Shown here one piece after another: positions 43,791 through 52,596 of a stretch of DNA of 64,000 bases (within the stretch, counting starts at the first letter, position 1; each line of letters starts with the position of its first letter). The stretch comes from Flavobacteriales bacterium (lineage in GTDB: Bacteria > Bacteroidota > Bacteroidia > UBA10329): contig JACJZP010000001.1 of NCBI GenBank assembly GCA_020635535.1, forward strand, positions 1-64,000, written 5' to 3'. A program made the translations under genes and the position numbers. The notes beneath the pieces were generated by a model, which made no database searches, had not been told where the DNA came from, and saw only the letters and a list, made by a program, of their open reading frames with translations.

Positions 43791-45059
43791 ATGTTGAGAA
43801 CGAAAATACAGTGGCTGATAGCATTGATCATTAGCATAATGGTCACGGCCTATTTTCATAATGGCAAGAAGATCAATGGAGTGATCTGGTCTGATCAAGA
43901 AGGCTATTACATCTACTTGCCAGCACTTTTTATTGATGGTTTCGACAAGGCAACTTGCATCAACGGCTGTCGCACTGTTGATACACCTGATGGCCCGCGC
44001 ATTTTCACCAAATACACATATGGCGTGGCACTGCTGGAAAGTCCGTTTTTTCTGGTTGCTCATGTGGCATCCAAATTAAGCAGCTACCCATCTGATGGAA
44101 GATCGCTACCGTATATCTGGGCTGTAATGCTGGCGGCCATATTCTATATGCTGGCAGGTATCTCACTGATCTCCAAATTACTTTCGGAGCTCAATTACAG
44201 CAGACCGATACAATGGGCTGTTCCACTTCTGATTCTACTTGGCACCAATCTTTTTTACTACACGTTCCGCGAAGCTGGAATGTCTCATGTCTACTCGTTC
44301 TTTCTCATTTCTCTGCTGTGCTACGCGTCTTTTAAAAAGACAAAGTCAACGGCTCTGGTGTGGGTAGTCCTGACTGCCGTTCCATTGGCACTGCTCGTGC
44401 TGATAAGGCCTACGAATGCAGTTGCGGTGTTGATACCCATGTTTTGGGGAGCAAAACCATCCGAGATCTTGCACCGAATCAGGCTATTCATATTGGAGTG
44501 GCGTTGGATATTGGTATTTGGATTGGCCTTCGCAGCACTTATTCTCCCCCAAATATTGTACTGGAAAATGGTGACCGGTAACTACGTGGTCTATTCGTAT
44601 GGAGATGAAGGCTTTACATATTGGAACAGACCTAAAATGCTGCAAGTACTGTTCAGTCATCAGAACGGTTGGCTTACCTATTCTCCTGTCATGTTGTTTC
44701 CACTGGCTGGCCTTTTCGGCATGATCAGGTCCAAGCAGTACAATTGGTTACTGCCAACAATTATGCTGGTGATCATAACCTACATTTTTGGGAGTTGGTG
44801 GGCCTGGTGGTTCGGGGGTGCTTACGGCCACAGATGTTATGTCGATTTCCTTCCCGTTTTTGCCATCCCGTTCGGATATGTAATTCAGCGCATGGAAAAT
44901 TGGACCACCTTGATGAAGGTTGGAACAGGCGGCATCTTCCTCATTTTGGTCTTCATCAACATAAGAATGAGCGACTTCTACATGGGAATGTGGGATGGAC
45001 CTGACTGGACCTGGTTGAGCTACATTGAGAAGCTACGACAGGTATTCTACATCAATTAG
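43791..45059 (+). CDS. Polytopic membrane protein, probable GT-C glycosyltransferase
   Basis: The 422-residue protein has about ten membrane helices. Its first external loop carries the SDQEGYYIYLPALF motif, with the acidic residue placed as in GT-C mannosyltransferase-like proteins of Bacteroidota. Further features are RPTNAVAVL and GSWWAWWFGGAYGHR near residue 345, an aromatic cluster that is typical of this group. The ATG abuts the stop of the preceding gene, so the three genes form one coupled unit. Its stop overlaps the stop of the converging giant T9SS gene by 4 bases. The donor and acceptor are unknown. Confidence 0.76.
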   Translation: MLRTKIQWLIALIISIMVTAYFHNGKKINGVIWSDQEGYYIYLPALFIDGFDKATCINGCRTVDTPDGPRIFTKYTYGVALLESPFFLVAHVASKLSSYPSDGRSLPYIWAVMLAAIFYMLAGISLISKLLSELNYSRPIQWAVPLLILLGTNLFYYTFREAGMSHVYSFFLISLLCYASFKKTKSTALVWVVLTAVPLALLVLIRPTNAVAVLIPMFWGAKPSEILHRIRLFILEWRWILVFGLAFAALILPQILYWKMVTGNYVVYSYGDEGFTYWNRPKMLQVLFSHQNGWLTYSPVMLFPLAGLFGMIRSKQYNWLLPTIMLVIITYIFGSWWAWWFGGAYGHRCYVDFLPVFAIPFGYVIQRMENWTTLMKVGTGGIFLILVFINIRMSDFYMGMWDGPDWTWLSYIEKLRQVFYIN

Positions 45060-48000
45060 CGAATAAGCGAAAACCTGCCTCTGTAAATGTGAGGTTCGCC
45101 CAGAATATCTATCACTCGAACGTGATAAACGTACACGCCCTGAGGTACGGGTTTGCCCATGAATGTCCCGTCCCAACCCTCATCAAGGCTGGCTGAGAAG
45201 AACAGTTCCTGATTCCAACGATTGTAGATCGTCATCTCAAAACTCTTAATGCTTTGCCCTTGCGGAATCCAGGTTTCATTCAGGTCGTTGTCATCTGGCG
45301 TAAATGCATTTGGAATGTACAGTGTGAAATGAGGTTTCACTTCAACCTTACCTGATATCGTATCCATACATCCATTGGCAGTAGTTACAATCTGTGTAAT
45401 GGAAAAAGTACCCGTATCTGGCAGTTCGTATTGCGTTTCAAATGCCACAACTTCATCGCCCATCGGGTAGAAAGTGAACTCACTGCTCACCACACTGTCC
45501 GCCAAATTGACCACAGTAACATTTGGGTCAATAATGCTCATAACCTTCGGATTGGCACTGAAAAGTGCATCTGGCTTGAGATAGGCTTCGATGATATTTG
45601 AACGTGTCACGGCATCAGCACATCCATGAGATGTCTGCACATTCAACGAAACCGAATAGACCCCAACATCATAAACAGCAGTTGGGTCTGCATTGGTTGA
45701 CGATGCCCCATTGCCCAAGTTCCAACTGTAATAAAGCGAGCTACCACCATTGTAAGATTGATCCTGGAAATTGACCCGCAGAGGTTCACATCCATCCGCC
45801 ACGTTGAATGTGAAATCAGCATCAGGCATTTCATAAACCTCTATGGTTCCTATAAACGGATTGCTCTCGCAACCATTATCGGTTACGATGAGCGTGACAT
45901 CCTGCAGACCGGGAGCATTGAATATTACACCTTGAGGGTCTTGCAAGGTAGAGCCTGCTGGGTAACCAACGGGTCCAAAATCCCAATCGAACGTTGCGTT
46001 GGGGCCGAAGTATCCAGTTGCAAGGAGATCAAAGGAGTTCACGGTAAAGCAAAGACCATCTGGAATAGCGAACTCAGCAGTTGGTGTTGGAAAAACAGTA
46101 ACCTCAACCGTGTCATAATTCTTACAACCTTGATCAATGGCCGTCAAAACATATTCTATTATCTGAATGCTATGCGTTGGATTTACCAGCTGCAGAGTGG
46201 TGCTACTCGCCAATGGGTCGGCAACTCCATTTATTGGACTCCAAGAATAAGTGATCCCAGCCAACGGAGCAGAACCTATGGCAACAGATTCGCCCGAACA
46301 AAATTCCACATCGGCACCTGCGCTTACCATTGGCGGACCAAGAATCTCAATCTGCCCAGTCTCAGTGGGTGAAATACAACCATTCCAAGAAACGGTAAGG
46401 CTTACATTGTAAATGCCGGGTGTATCCCAAAGCACAGCCAATGGCCCACCTCCATTACCATTTGTCACCACTCCTCCGCCAAAGTCCCATAGATATTGTG
46501 CAGCCGGACTGGCATTTCCAGAATACTCTACAAGCAGTGGTTCGCCAGCACATCCAACCGTAGGCAGATCGAATGTACCTGTTGGCGGAGGCGTAATTGA
46601 TACCAGAACCGTATCATCATTGGAGCATCCGTCCGATCTGGTTACCGTTACAATGTATTCCATCTGTTGCTGCGGTGTACACAGCGGATTGTAAACATTC
46701 GGATTGGAAAGGTCTGTTGCCGGGCTCCATGCAAATGTGCTTCCAGGGGCATTAGAAGTGGCGTTGAGCAGAACACTTCCCCCAATGCATACGGAAACGT
46801 CATTCCCTGCAAAAGGTGTCGGGCCGTCATCTACAGTAACCGTAACAGAATCAATAGCAGGAGCCGACCCGCAGTTATCCTCAACAGATACCTGATAGGT
46901 TGTAGTTATAGTTGGTGCTGGAGATATGGTTTGAGCAACCCCGAAACCATTATCCCAAGTATAAGTGTAAGTTCCGCCACCACCACTTGCCTGACACCAA
47001 GCGGTGGCGTTTCCAATACAGATCGTAGTATCGTTACTTGTTGTAGTGGTAATTGGGTCAAGGTCGTTGATGTAGATTCTGAACGTGTTGGTAAGACCAC
47101 AAGTAGAAGTTATTACCGTAAACTCGATGTATTCCGGTCCTTCGGCAGTGTTGTCATTTATTGGTGTGATTGTAAATGAAACGGTGTTCTGACCTGCTGG
47201 AATGGTAATGGTACTATCTGCCTGGTTCAGTTCCGGAATGGGTTCATAGTCCACACCATACTCGGCCGTAGAACTTTCTATCCAAATGGGAACTTGAAAG
47301 TTCTGACCAAGGGTAGGCCCGTTGAGTGTAAGCGTAACGGTTGCATCATTACATCCTTCGTAGGCTGTTGAATCTGCTGCAGCCGTTGCCGTTTCAATGA
47401 CTACACTTCCGGTTGTCAAACTGTTCTCCACAACAAAACAACCCGTGTCGTAAGACGAATCTCCGCCATCCGATATCATCATTCTCAAATGATAGGTTTC
47501 TCCACATATAACGGGGGTTTCTGCCGTTATTACCGTAGTAAAACCGCCAAATACCACGTATAAGCTGTTTTGAACTGTATTATCCACGTAGTAGTTCGGA
47601 TTCCCGCAACCCTGATTGTTAACAGTGCCTATGGAAACTGGCGTTGCCGTACCAGGCACAAGGGTTATCAATGTTTCCGGAAATGGCACCGTAACACCTT
47701 GAACAGTAATTGCAAAAATGTCGTTGAACGTTGGATTGCAGGAAAATGAAGGATGTTCTTCCGAACCGAAAACATAATCGAATGACACAAGGTCGGCATT
47801 GGGAACAAAGTCAAACTCCAAGGTCAAGGCATCATTTGATGTAATACCTGCCAATCCAGCCAAATACGGATTCCCAGGAGTACCTAACACAGAACTTGAA
47901 AAGGTTGTCTGGTTCTGTGCAAAATCCATTACCTCTCCAGTTCCAAAAACAACTCCCGAACTCACATTAAGACCCGTGGCATTGGCTCCTGTGGTAAATG

Positions 48001-48178
48001 CTCCGATAGCGTCTGGAGAACCAGTTATGCTAGCATTGGAAACAACCACACCCGGACCAGCGATCAACTCCGCCAATTGTTGCGCTGTTTGACCTGTTGT
48101 AACCACCAGCTGACCATAGGCCCTAAAAGAGCCAATTGCCAGAACTAAGCAGAAAAAGGTGGTAAACAGGTTTCTCAC
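45056..48178 (-). CDS. Choice-of-anchor L, Calx-beta and PKD protein with T9SS type B sorting domain
   Basis: The 1040-residue exported protein has a signal peptide (start GTG, ending AYGQ). A choice-of-anchor L domain fills about residues 24-260 (FDYVFGSEEHPSF, NDIFAI motifs), then a Calx-beta-like domain (about 270-375; STAEYGVDYEPI, GQNTVSFTI), several Ig/PKD-like domains (WDFGGGVV, WDFGPVGYP and WNLGNGASS segments), and the C-terminal CHU_C/type B sorting domain (YIPNAFTPDDNDLNETW and a final YRGRFSLIR). It should be exported by the type IX system and deposited on the surface or in matrix. It is the last of three related minus-strand genes. Confidence 0.9.
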   Translation of the reverse strand: MRNLFTTFFCLVLAIGSFRAYGQLVVTTGQTAQQLAELIAGPGVVVSNASITGSPDAIGAFTTGANATGLNVSSGVVFGTGEVMDFAQNQTTFSSSVLGTPGNPYLAGLAGITSNDALTLEFDFVPNADLVSFDYVFGSEEHPSFSCNPTFNDIFAITVQGVTVPFPETLITLVPGTATPVSIGTVNNQGCGNPNYYVDNTVQNSLYVVFGGFTTVITAETPVICGETYHLRMMISDGGDSSYDTGCFVVENSLTTGSVVIETATAAADSTAYEGCNDATVTLTLNGPTLGQNFQVPIWIESSTAEYGVDYEPIPELNQADSTITIPAGQNTVSFTITPINDNTAEGPEYIEFTVITSTCGLTNTFRIYINDLDPITTTTSNDTTICIGNATAWCQASGGGGTYTYTWDNGFGVAQTISPAPTITTTYQVSVEDNCGSAPAIDSVTVTVDDGPTPFAGNDVSVCIGGSVLLNATSNAPGSTFAWSPATDLSNPNVYNPLCTPQQQMEYIVTVTRSDGCSNDDTVLVSITPPPTGTFDLPTVGCAGEPLLVEYSGNASPAAQYLWDFGGGVVTNGNGGGPLAVLWDTPGIYNVSLTVSWNGCISPTETGQIEILGPPMVSAGADVEFCSGESVAIGSAPLAGITYSWSPINGVADPLASSTTLQLVNPTHSIQIIEYVLTAIDQGCKNYDTVEVTVFPTPTAEFAIPDGLCFTVNSFDLLATGYFGPNATFDWDFGPVGYPAGSTLQDPQGVIFNAPGLQDVTLIVTDNGCESNPFIGTIEVYEMPDADFTFNVADGCEPLRVNFQDQSYNGGSSLYYSWNLGNGASSTNADPTAVYDVGVYSVSLNVQTSHGCADAVTRSNIIEAYLKPDALFSANPKVMSIIDPNVTVVNLADSVVSSEFTFYPMGDEVVAFETQYELPDTGTFSITQIVTTANGCMDTISGKVEVKPHFTLYIPNAFTPDDNDLNETWIPQGQSIKSFEMTIYNRWNQELFFSASLDEGWDGTFMGKPVPQGVYVYHVRVIDILGEPHIYRGRFSLIR

Positions 48179-48198
48179 AGGTTGATTTTTTGGGCGCG

Positions 48199-48206
48199 CA
48201 AAATTA
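48199..48206 (-). promoter_or_regulatory. Putative -7 element before the 45056-48178 gene
   Basis: TAATTTTG on the minus strand matches TAnnTTTG in the 44-base gap after the preceding gene, ending 20 bases before the GTG start. The -33 is uncertain. Confidence 0.45.
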
Positions 48207-48222
48207 CCGAATCTTTAAAGCT

Positions 48223-50394
48223 CTATTTCAATATGGTAACGTGTCCGAATTCTTTAATGTACGTGCTTTTAACTGAGCGCGCCAGAATTCTATATGCGTA
48301 GACCCCATTTACAGGGTCATGGTTGCCTTTGTTGTCTTTACTTCCATCCCATTTCTCAAAAGGGTCTTCCGAGTGGAACATCAGATTGCCCCAACGGTCG
48401 TAGACCCATATCTCGTACTCACTCATACCGAATGCCTTTGGACCCCATGTGTCATTGATGCGGTCTCCGTTCGGGGTAAAGGCATTTGGCACCCAAAATC
48501 TGACCTCAGGTTCAACCCTCACCCAAATAGAATCGGAAGACACGCATCCGTTATCATCAGTAAAAACGATCACGGCCTGATAATTCCCTGTATCCGAATA
48601 AAAATGTTCAAACGTGCAGTTAGGGATTGAATCTGAAACGGTTGTACCATCTCCAGGAAAAAGTTCACAGGAAACTGCATTGCTCGTTCCTGTGAATGTA
48701 AACACGGGGTCGTAAACATATTTGAAGTTGGTATCCACACCCAAACTTGCAGTAGGCAATGGAAGCACCTCAATGGCATTGGGAATCTGAAAGACGGACG
48801 TATCGACACATCCAGTTTCTGTCCAGATAGTGAGAGTAATGTCATAGGTACCGGGAGTTTGGTAGGCATGAAGAACCCGAGAACCGGTCAGTTCAGTGCC
48901 ATCGCCCATATCCCACTGGCTTTGGTGCGGTGTGTAAGCCAAGGAGCTGTCCAAAAGAAATACTCCCAATGGTGCGCATCCCTGTAGATTATCCGCGTTA
49001 AAGAATGCCTGTGGACGCGGATACATCTCGATGGTAGAAATTGCCTCATCGGTACAAACGGCTTCCGTTACCTGAACAGACACATCATACGTTCCAACAG
49101 TGTCGAACACCACCCCTTGAGGATTCATTTCGGTAGAGGTAGAGGGTGTGCCATTCTGAAACTCCCAATAGAATGTGGCGCCAGAACCAAAATCTCCTAC
49201 TGCAGAAAAGTCGATGGAGTTGGCATCAAAACACTGTTCTCCACTGCTGAGAATATCCACCGAAACATCATTGTAAACCAGAATGTCATCAATTGTAGTA
49301 TCGGCACAGGGATAACCAGGATTGGCAACCAACGTGACGCTGTAAACTCCAGTATCGGGATACGTGAAGACGGGATCCTCTGCAAATGCGGTGTCGCTGA
49401 ATGTTCCCGCAACACCAAAATCCCAATGATAGAACTGGGCATTGACGCTATTGTTGCCGAAGTCAACGGTCAGCCCATTGCATGGGTCATGAAAAGTAGG
49501 TTGAGGTGGAATGACGGCCTGAATATTTGAAGTACAACTCACCACATTGAACTGAAAATCGCGTTTGTTAATGCTTAGCAATTGCCCATTCCGATATTCC
49601 TCTACGCAGACTCCCACCACAAACTGACCTACCTGAGTAGGCACACCGGTTAGCAATCCGGTCTGCGGGTCAATTGTAAGTTGAGGTGATGAATTGAGCG
49701 GATACGAACTACTATAACCTCCTCCCCAAATAATTGAACTGTAAGGTGGACCCAATGGAGGAATGGGCTGCGGATCTATCTGGTCGCCCCCATGAAATGG
49801 CGTACATAACGAATACACCAGTTGATCTCCTTCAGGATCTGTTGCCGAATGGTCGAAAACAAGTTGGTCGCCAGTACAAAGGGCAATAGGTGGAAAGCCA
49901 TTGAAATATGGACTTGAATTACATGAGTTCAGGGCCGTTTCCGGTATTTGAACGTAGTACGTTGATCCAAGATCTTCTGGATTGACCAGATTGACTATGG
50001 TCGGGTTTCGGCAACAGCGTTGGTATGCAACATGATAGCCACCAGCAATGTAAGGTAGCGTGGTTGTAACCGTGTAAATTGCCTCCTCCACACAGACATC
50101 GGGCGGGGCTTGCAAGCACGGATTGTTGATGATAACAGGAAGCTGCTGGGAGCCCGTGAAAGGTGCTGTAAGGTTAACCACCAGGTTGCCAGAATTATCG
50201 TAAACCGCAATGTTGGCCGGATTGTCATACGGAGCACCAGTAACCGTATAGCAGTCGCGGTAAACCTTGAGCGTTATCTGATACTGATCACCACCAAGGC
50301 ACTCGTAGAATATCTCGCCACCAACCAAATGGGCCGCACGGACCCATACGGCCGAGGCAAGGATAAGAATCCAAGTGAGTAGGGTTTTTGGCAT
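48223..50394 (-). CDS. PKD-repeat protein with T9SS type B sorting domain
   Basis: The 723-residue protein has a signal peptide (ending RAAH), then a Cys-rich N-terminal region with HLVGGEIFYECLGGDQY and YQRCCRNPTIVNL, a block common to large gliding-associated surface proteins of Flavobacteriia. At least three PKD-type domains follow (FYHWDFGVAG, FYWEFQNGTP, SQWDMGDGTELTG) and the type B sorting domain (WVPNAFTPNGDRINDTWGP; YDRWGNLMF). Many Cys suggest disulfides outside the cell. It lies 6 bases after the upstream choice-of-anchor L gene, so both are co-transcribed. Ligand unknown. Confidence 0.88.
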   Translation of the reverse strand: MPKTLLTWILILASAVWVRAAHLVGGEIFYECLGGDQYQITLKVYRDCYTVTGAPYDNPANIAVYDNSGNLVVNLTAPFTGSQQLPVIINNPCLQAPPDVCVEEAIYTVTTTLPYIAGGYHVAYQRCCRNPTIVNLVNPEDLGSTYYVQIPETALNSCNSSPYFNGFPPIALCTGDQLVFDHSATDPEGDQLVYSLCTPFHGGDQIDPQPIPPLGPPYSSIIWGGGYSSSYPLNSSPQLTIDPQTGLLTGVPTQVGQFVVGVCVEEYRNGQLLSINKRDFQFNVVSCTSNIQAVIPPQPTFHDPCNGLTVDFGNNSVNAQFYHWDFGVAGTFSDTAFAEDPVFTYPDTGVYSVTLVANPGYPCADTTIDDILVYNDVSVDILSSGEQCFDANSIDFSAVGDFGSGATFYWEFQNGTPSTSTEMNPQGVVFDTVGTYDVSVQVTEAVCTDEAISTIEMYPRPQAFFNADNLQGCAPLGVFLLDSSLAYTPHQSQWDMGDGTELTGSRVLHAYQTPGTYDITLTIWTETGCVDTSVFQIPNAIEVLPLPTASLGVDTNFKYVYDPVFTFTGTSNAVSCELFPGDGTTVSDSIPNCTFEHFYSDTGNYQAVIVFTDDNGCVSSDSIWVRVEPEVRFWVPNAFTPNGDRINDTWGPKAFGMSEYEIWVYDRWGNLMFHSEDPFEKWDGSKDNKGNHDPVNGVYAYRILARSVKSTYIKEFGHVTILK

Positions 50395-50400
50395 ACGGTG

Positions 50401-52485
50401 TTATTCTCCTGAGAGCACACGAACCACATCTGTTTCCTTCACCTCGATTCCGATGGGCGGTTCCACCCATACCTTGTAAATATATTGTCCAGCAGGCAGC
50501 TTTTTCCCTTTGAATGTGCCATCCCAAGCGTTGGGATCATCAAATCGGCCCTCCAAGATCAGCTGTCCCCAACGGTCGTATATCTCCAGATCATAATAAA
50601 GATAGCCTTCTCCTACTACTCCCCACCAATCGTTCAAACTGTCTCCGTTAGGTGTAAATGCATTTGGAATGTAGACATGCAGCGGATCATAAACCGTTAC
50701 GGAATCAATCAATGTGGTATCACAACCACTTTGATTCACCACGGTCAGCGTCACTTGATAATCTCCCGCCTCAGCATACTCATGTATCGGATTCTCAGCA
50801 GTACTGATGGAATCATCTCCGAATTCCCAAGTGAAATTGTGAACATCCACCGTGTTTGATGTGAACTGCACCGTAGCATGTCCAATAAGTTGATGCACGA
50901 AACTTGCCTCCACTTGGTCTACCGTAATGTCTCCGACTCCCGTTTCTGTAATGTTGCAATCGTCAGTAACCTGAACCTCAATTTCCGCATTCTGCGATGG
51001 AGTAAGTGTGTACGTGGTTCCAGTGCTTCCATCTGGCCACTGATAAATCAATGGAACTCTTCCGCCCACAACTGTAGCCTCTAACGTTGCTGCATCTCCA
51101 AGACAGACCGTGGCATCCGTTATACTTACCTGCATAACCTGATAGGTGAGCACTTCAACCGTAGAAGAAGCCGTTTGAGTAAACCCACAGGCATCGGTTA
51201 CAGCGGCAGTGTATGTGGCAGTAGAAAACGGGAAAACCGTGATCGACTCATCAGTATCTGAAGAACCCGTCCAACTGTATGTGTAAGGTGGGTATCCACC
51301 CGTGGCCGCAACATCAATTGTTCGCTCTTCAGGGCAAGTAAGATTAACATCTGGAGTTATCTGAATGGCCATAGGCACAACATCCTCTATAGAGAAAGTA
51401 ACCGATGTGGCCGGACCAGTAGCACACGGATTGAGTTGATCCAAGGTTATGGTCATTTCTTCAACTCCCTCTATCAAGCCATCCTCAATTACACTGAATG
51501 AAATGGTTGTAACGGACTGCCCAGCATTGAAGGTGATGAAAGGCGGAATATTGGTAATATCATCGCCATTGGTTGCTGTACCTGAAATATTCAAACCTAC
51601 AGACAATGGATTGTCATAGGGCTCAGAACGCTCAAAGGTCAGCGTAGTCTGGCTGCACCCCTCAACAAGTTCCAAGTTGCCACTTGTGGAAGCGGAATAA
51701 CTTGTTTCTGCATTGATACTGATGGACGGGCTGGTGAAACTGCGAGCTTCCAAGAACACTGCGCTGTCAAATAGCCCGTCTCCCGCATCGGCAATGGCCA
51801 ACCTAATATGGTAGGTTTCGCAAGGTTGAAGCACTGCCAAAGAAGTAAGCACCGAGGTGAACCCATTGTACTCAACTGTTGAACCGGGAGGGTTCTCATT
51901 ATCAACGTAGTACTGAGAATTGACGTTGGCATTCACATTATCAATGGTAACTGGTGTTGCGGTTCCTGGAATCAGGGCCACATTATCCTGTCCCACAATG
52001 CCCGGGCCTGTAATCAGAAACGCAAACACATCATTGAAGTCGGCACCGACATAGAACATGTACTCATTGGATGCAAACACATACTTGAACTGAACCGTGT
52101 CCGAGATCGGTATAAAATCGAACTCCAGGACCGCGGCATCATTGGTAAGGCCTCCTGCAATGGCACTCAATGCTGCGTTACCAGGGCCGCTGAAATCAGT
52201 CCCATCATCGCTCAATGGCGTACCGTTTGGCCCTGGGGCATCCGTTACCTTACCAGTAGAAATGATTACGCCTTCAGAAAGACCAAGATTTGAGTTGCTA
52301 CCGTTGAAATAACCCTTGGCAGCAGCGTTGCCGGTAAACTGTATGTTACTTACCTCAACACCCTGACCAACAAGAACATCCTGTACCAATTGCTGCGGAG
52401 TGTAACTCTGATCTATGACCAATTGAGCATTTGCCGCCCCCGCAAAGAGCAACAAACCAAAGATGTATGGAATTAAACCTCTCAT
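50401..52485 (-). CDS. Choice-of-anchor L and PKD protein with T9SS type B sorting domain
   Basis: From the ATG at 52485 the 694-residue protein has a signal peptide (ending ANAQ), a choice-of-anchor L domain (about residues 24-250; FKYVFASNEYMFY, FNDVFAFLITGPG), a Calx-beta-like region (ATNGDDITNIPPFITFNAGQ), Ig-like repeats, one PKD domain (HNFTWEFGDDSISTAENP) and the type B sorting domain (YIPNAFTPNGDSLNDWWGV; YDRWGQLIL). An upstream TTG-type extension of 17 residues was rejected. It is paralogous in N-terminal domain to the 45056-48178 protein and heads the three-gene group. Confidence 0.9.
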   Translation of the reverse strand: MRGLIPYIFGLLLFAGAANAQLVIDQSYTPQQLVQDVLVGQGVEVSNIQFTGNAAAKGYFNGSNSNLGLSEGVIISTGKVTDAPGPNGTPLSDDGTDFSGPGNAALSAIAGGLTNDAAVLEFDFIPISDTVQFKYVFASNEYMFYVGADFNDVFAFLITGPGIVGQDNVALIPGTATPVTIDNVNANVNSQYYVDNENPPGSTVEYNGFTSVLTSLAVLQPCETYHIRLAIADAGDGLFDSAVFLEARSFTSPSISINAETSYSASTSGNLELVEGCSQTTLTFERSEPYDNPLSVGLNISGTATNGDDITNIPPFITFNAGQSVTTISFSVIEDGLIEGVEEMTITLDQLNPCATGPATSVTFSIEDVVPMAIQITPDVNLTCPEERTIDVAATGGYPPYTYSWTGSSDTDESITVFPFSTATYTAAVTDACGFTQTASSTVEVLTYQVMQVSITDATVCLGDAATLEATVVGGRVPLIYQWPDGSTGTTYTLTPSQNAEIEVQVTDDCNITETGVGDITVDQVEASFVHQLIGHATVQFTSNTVDVHNFTWEFGDDSISTAENPIHEYAEAGDYQVTLTVVNQSGCDTTLIDSVTVYDPLHVYIPNAFTPNGDSLNDWWGVVGEGYLYYDLEIYDRWGQLILEGRFDDPNAWDGTFKGKKLPAGQYIYKVWVEPPIGIEVKETDVVRVLSGE

Positions 52486-52498
52486 ACAGAAGGAAATG

Positions 52499-52506
52499 CA
52501 AAGATA
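52499..52506 (-). promoter_or_regulatory. Putative -7 element before the 50401-52485 gene
   Basis: TATCTTTG on the minus strand matches TAnnTTTG and ends 13 bases before the ATG at 52485. This supports that start. No clear -33 was found. Confidence 0.5.
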
Positions 52507-52568
52507 ACCAAGGCCATTCGCTGCTTTGAACTCCATTTTAGCGGATATGTTTCGCAGTCATTAAAAAC

Positions 52569-52576
52569 TAATTTTG
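52569..52576 (+). promoter_or_regulatory. -7 element of the M20 dipeptidase promoter
   Basis: TAATTTTG matches TAnnTTTG, 20 bases before the ATG at 52597. A TTTC lies at about the right distance for -33. Confidence 0.55.
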
Positions 52577-52596
52577 GCCACATCAAAGCACATATC

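Noticed and set aside
41556..45059. Naming the two membrane proteins as YfhO or a specific mannosyltransferase
   Set aside because: Topology and the first-loop acidic motif fit GT-C folds, but no family-specific motif was recognised.
46667..47179. 170-codon and other open frames antisense to the choice-of-anchor L gene
   Set aside because: They are shadows of the long T9SS gene; the translations are Arg/Cys/Ser-rich without family motifs.
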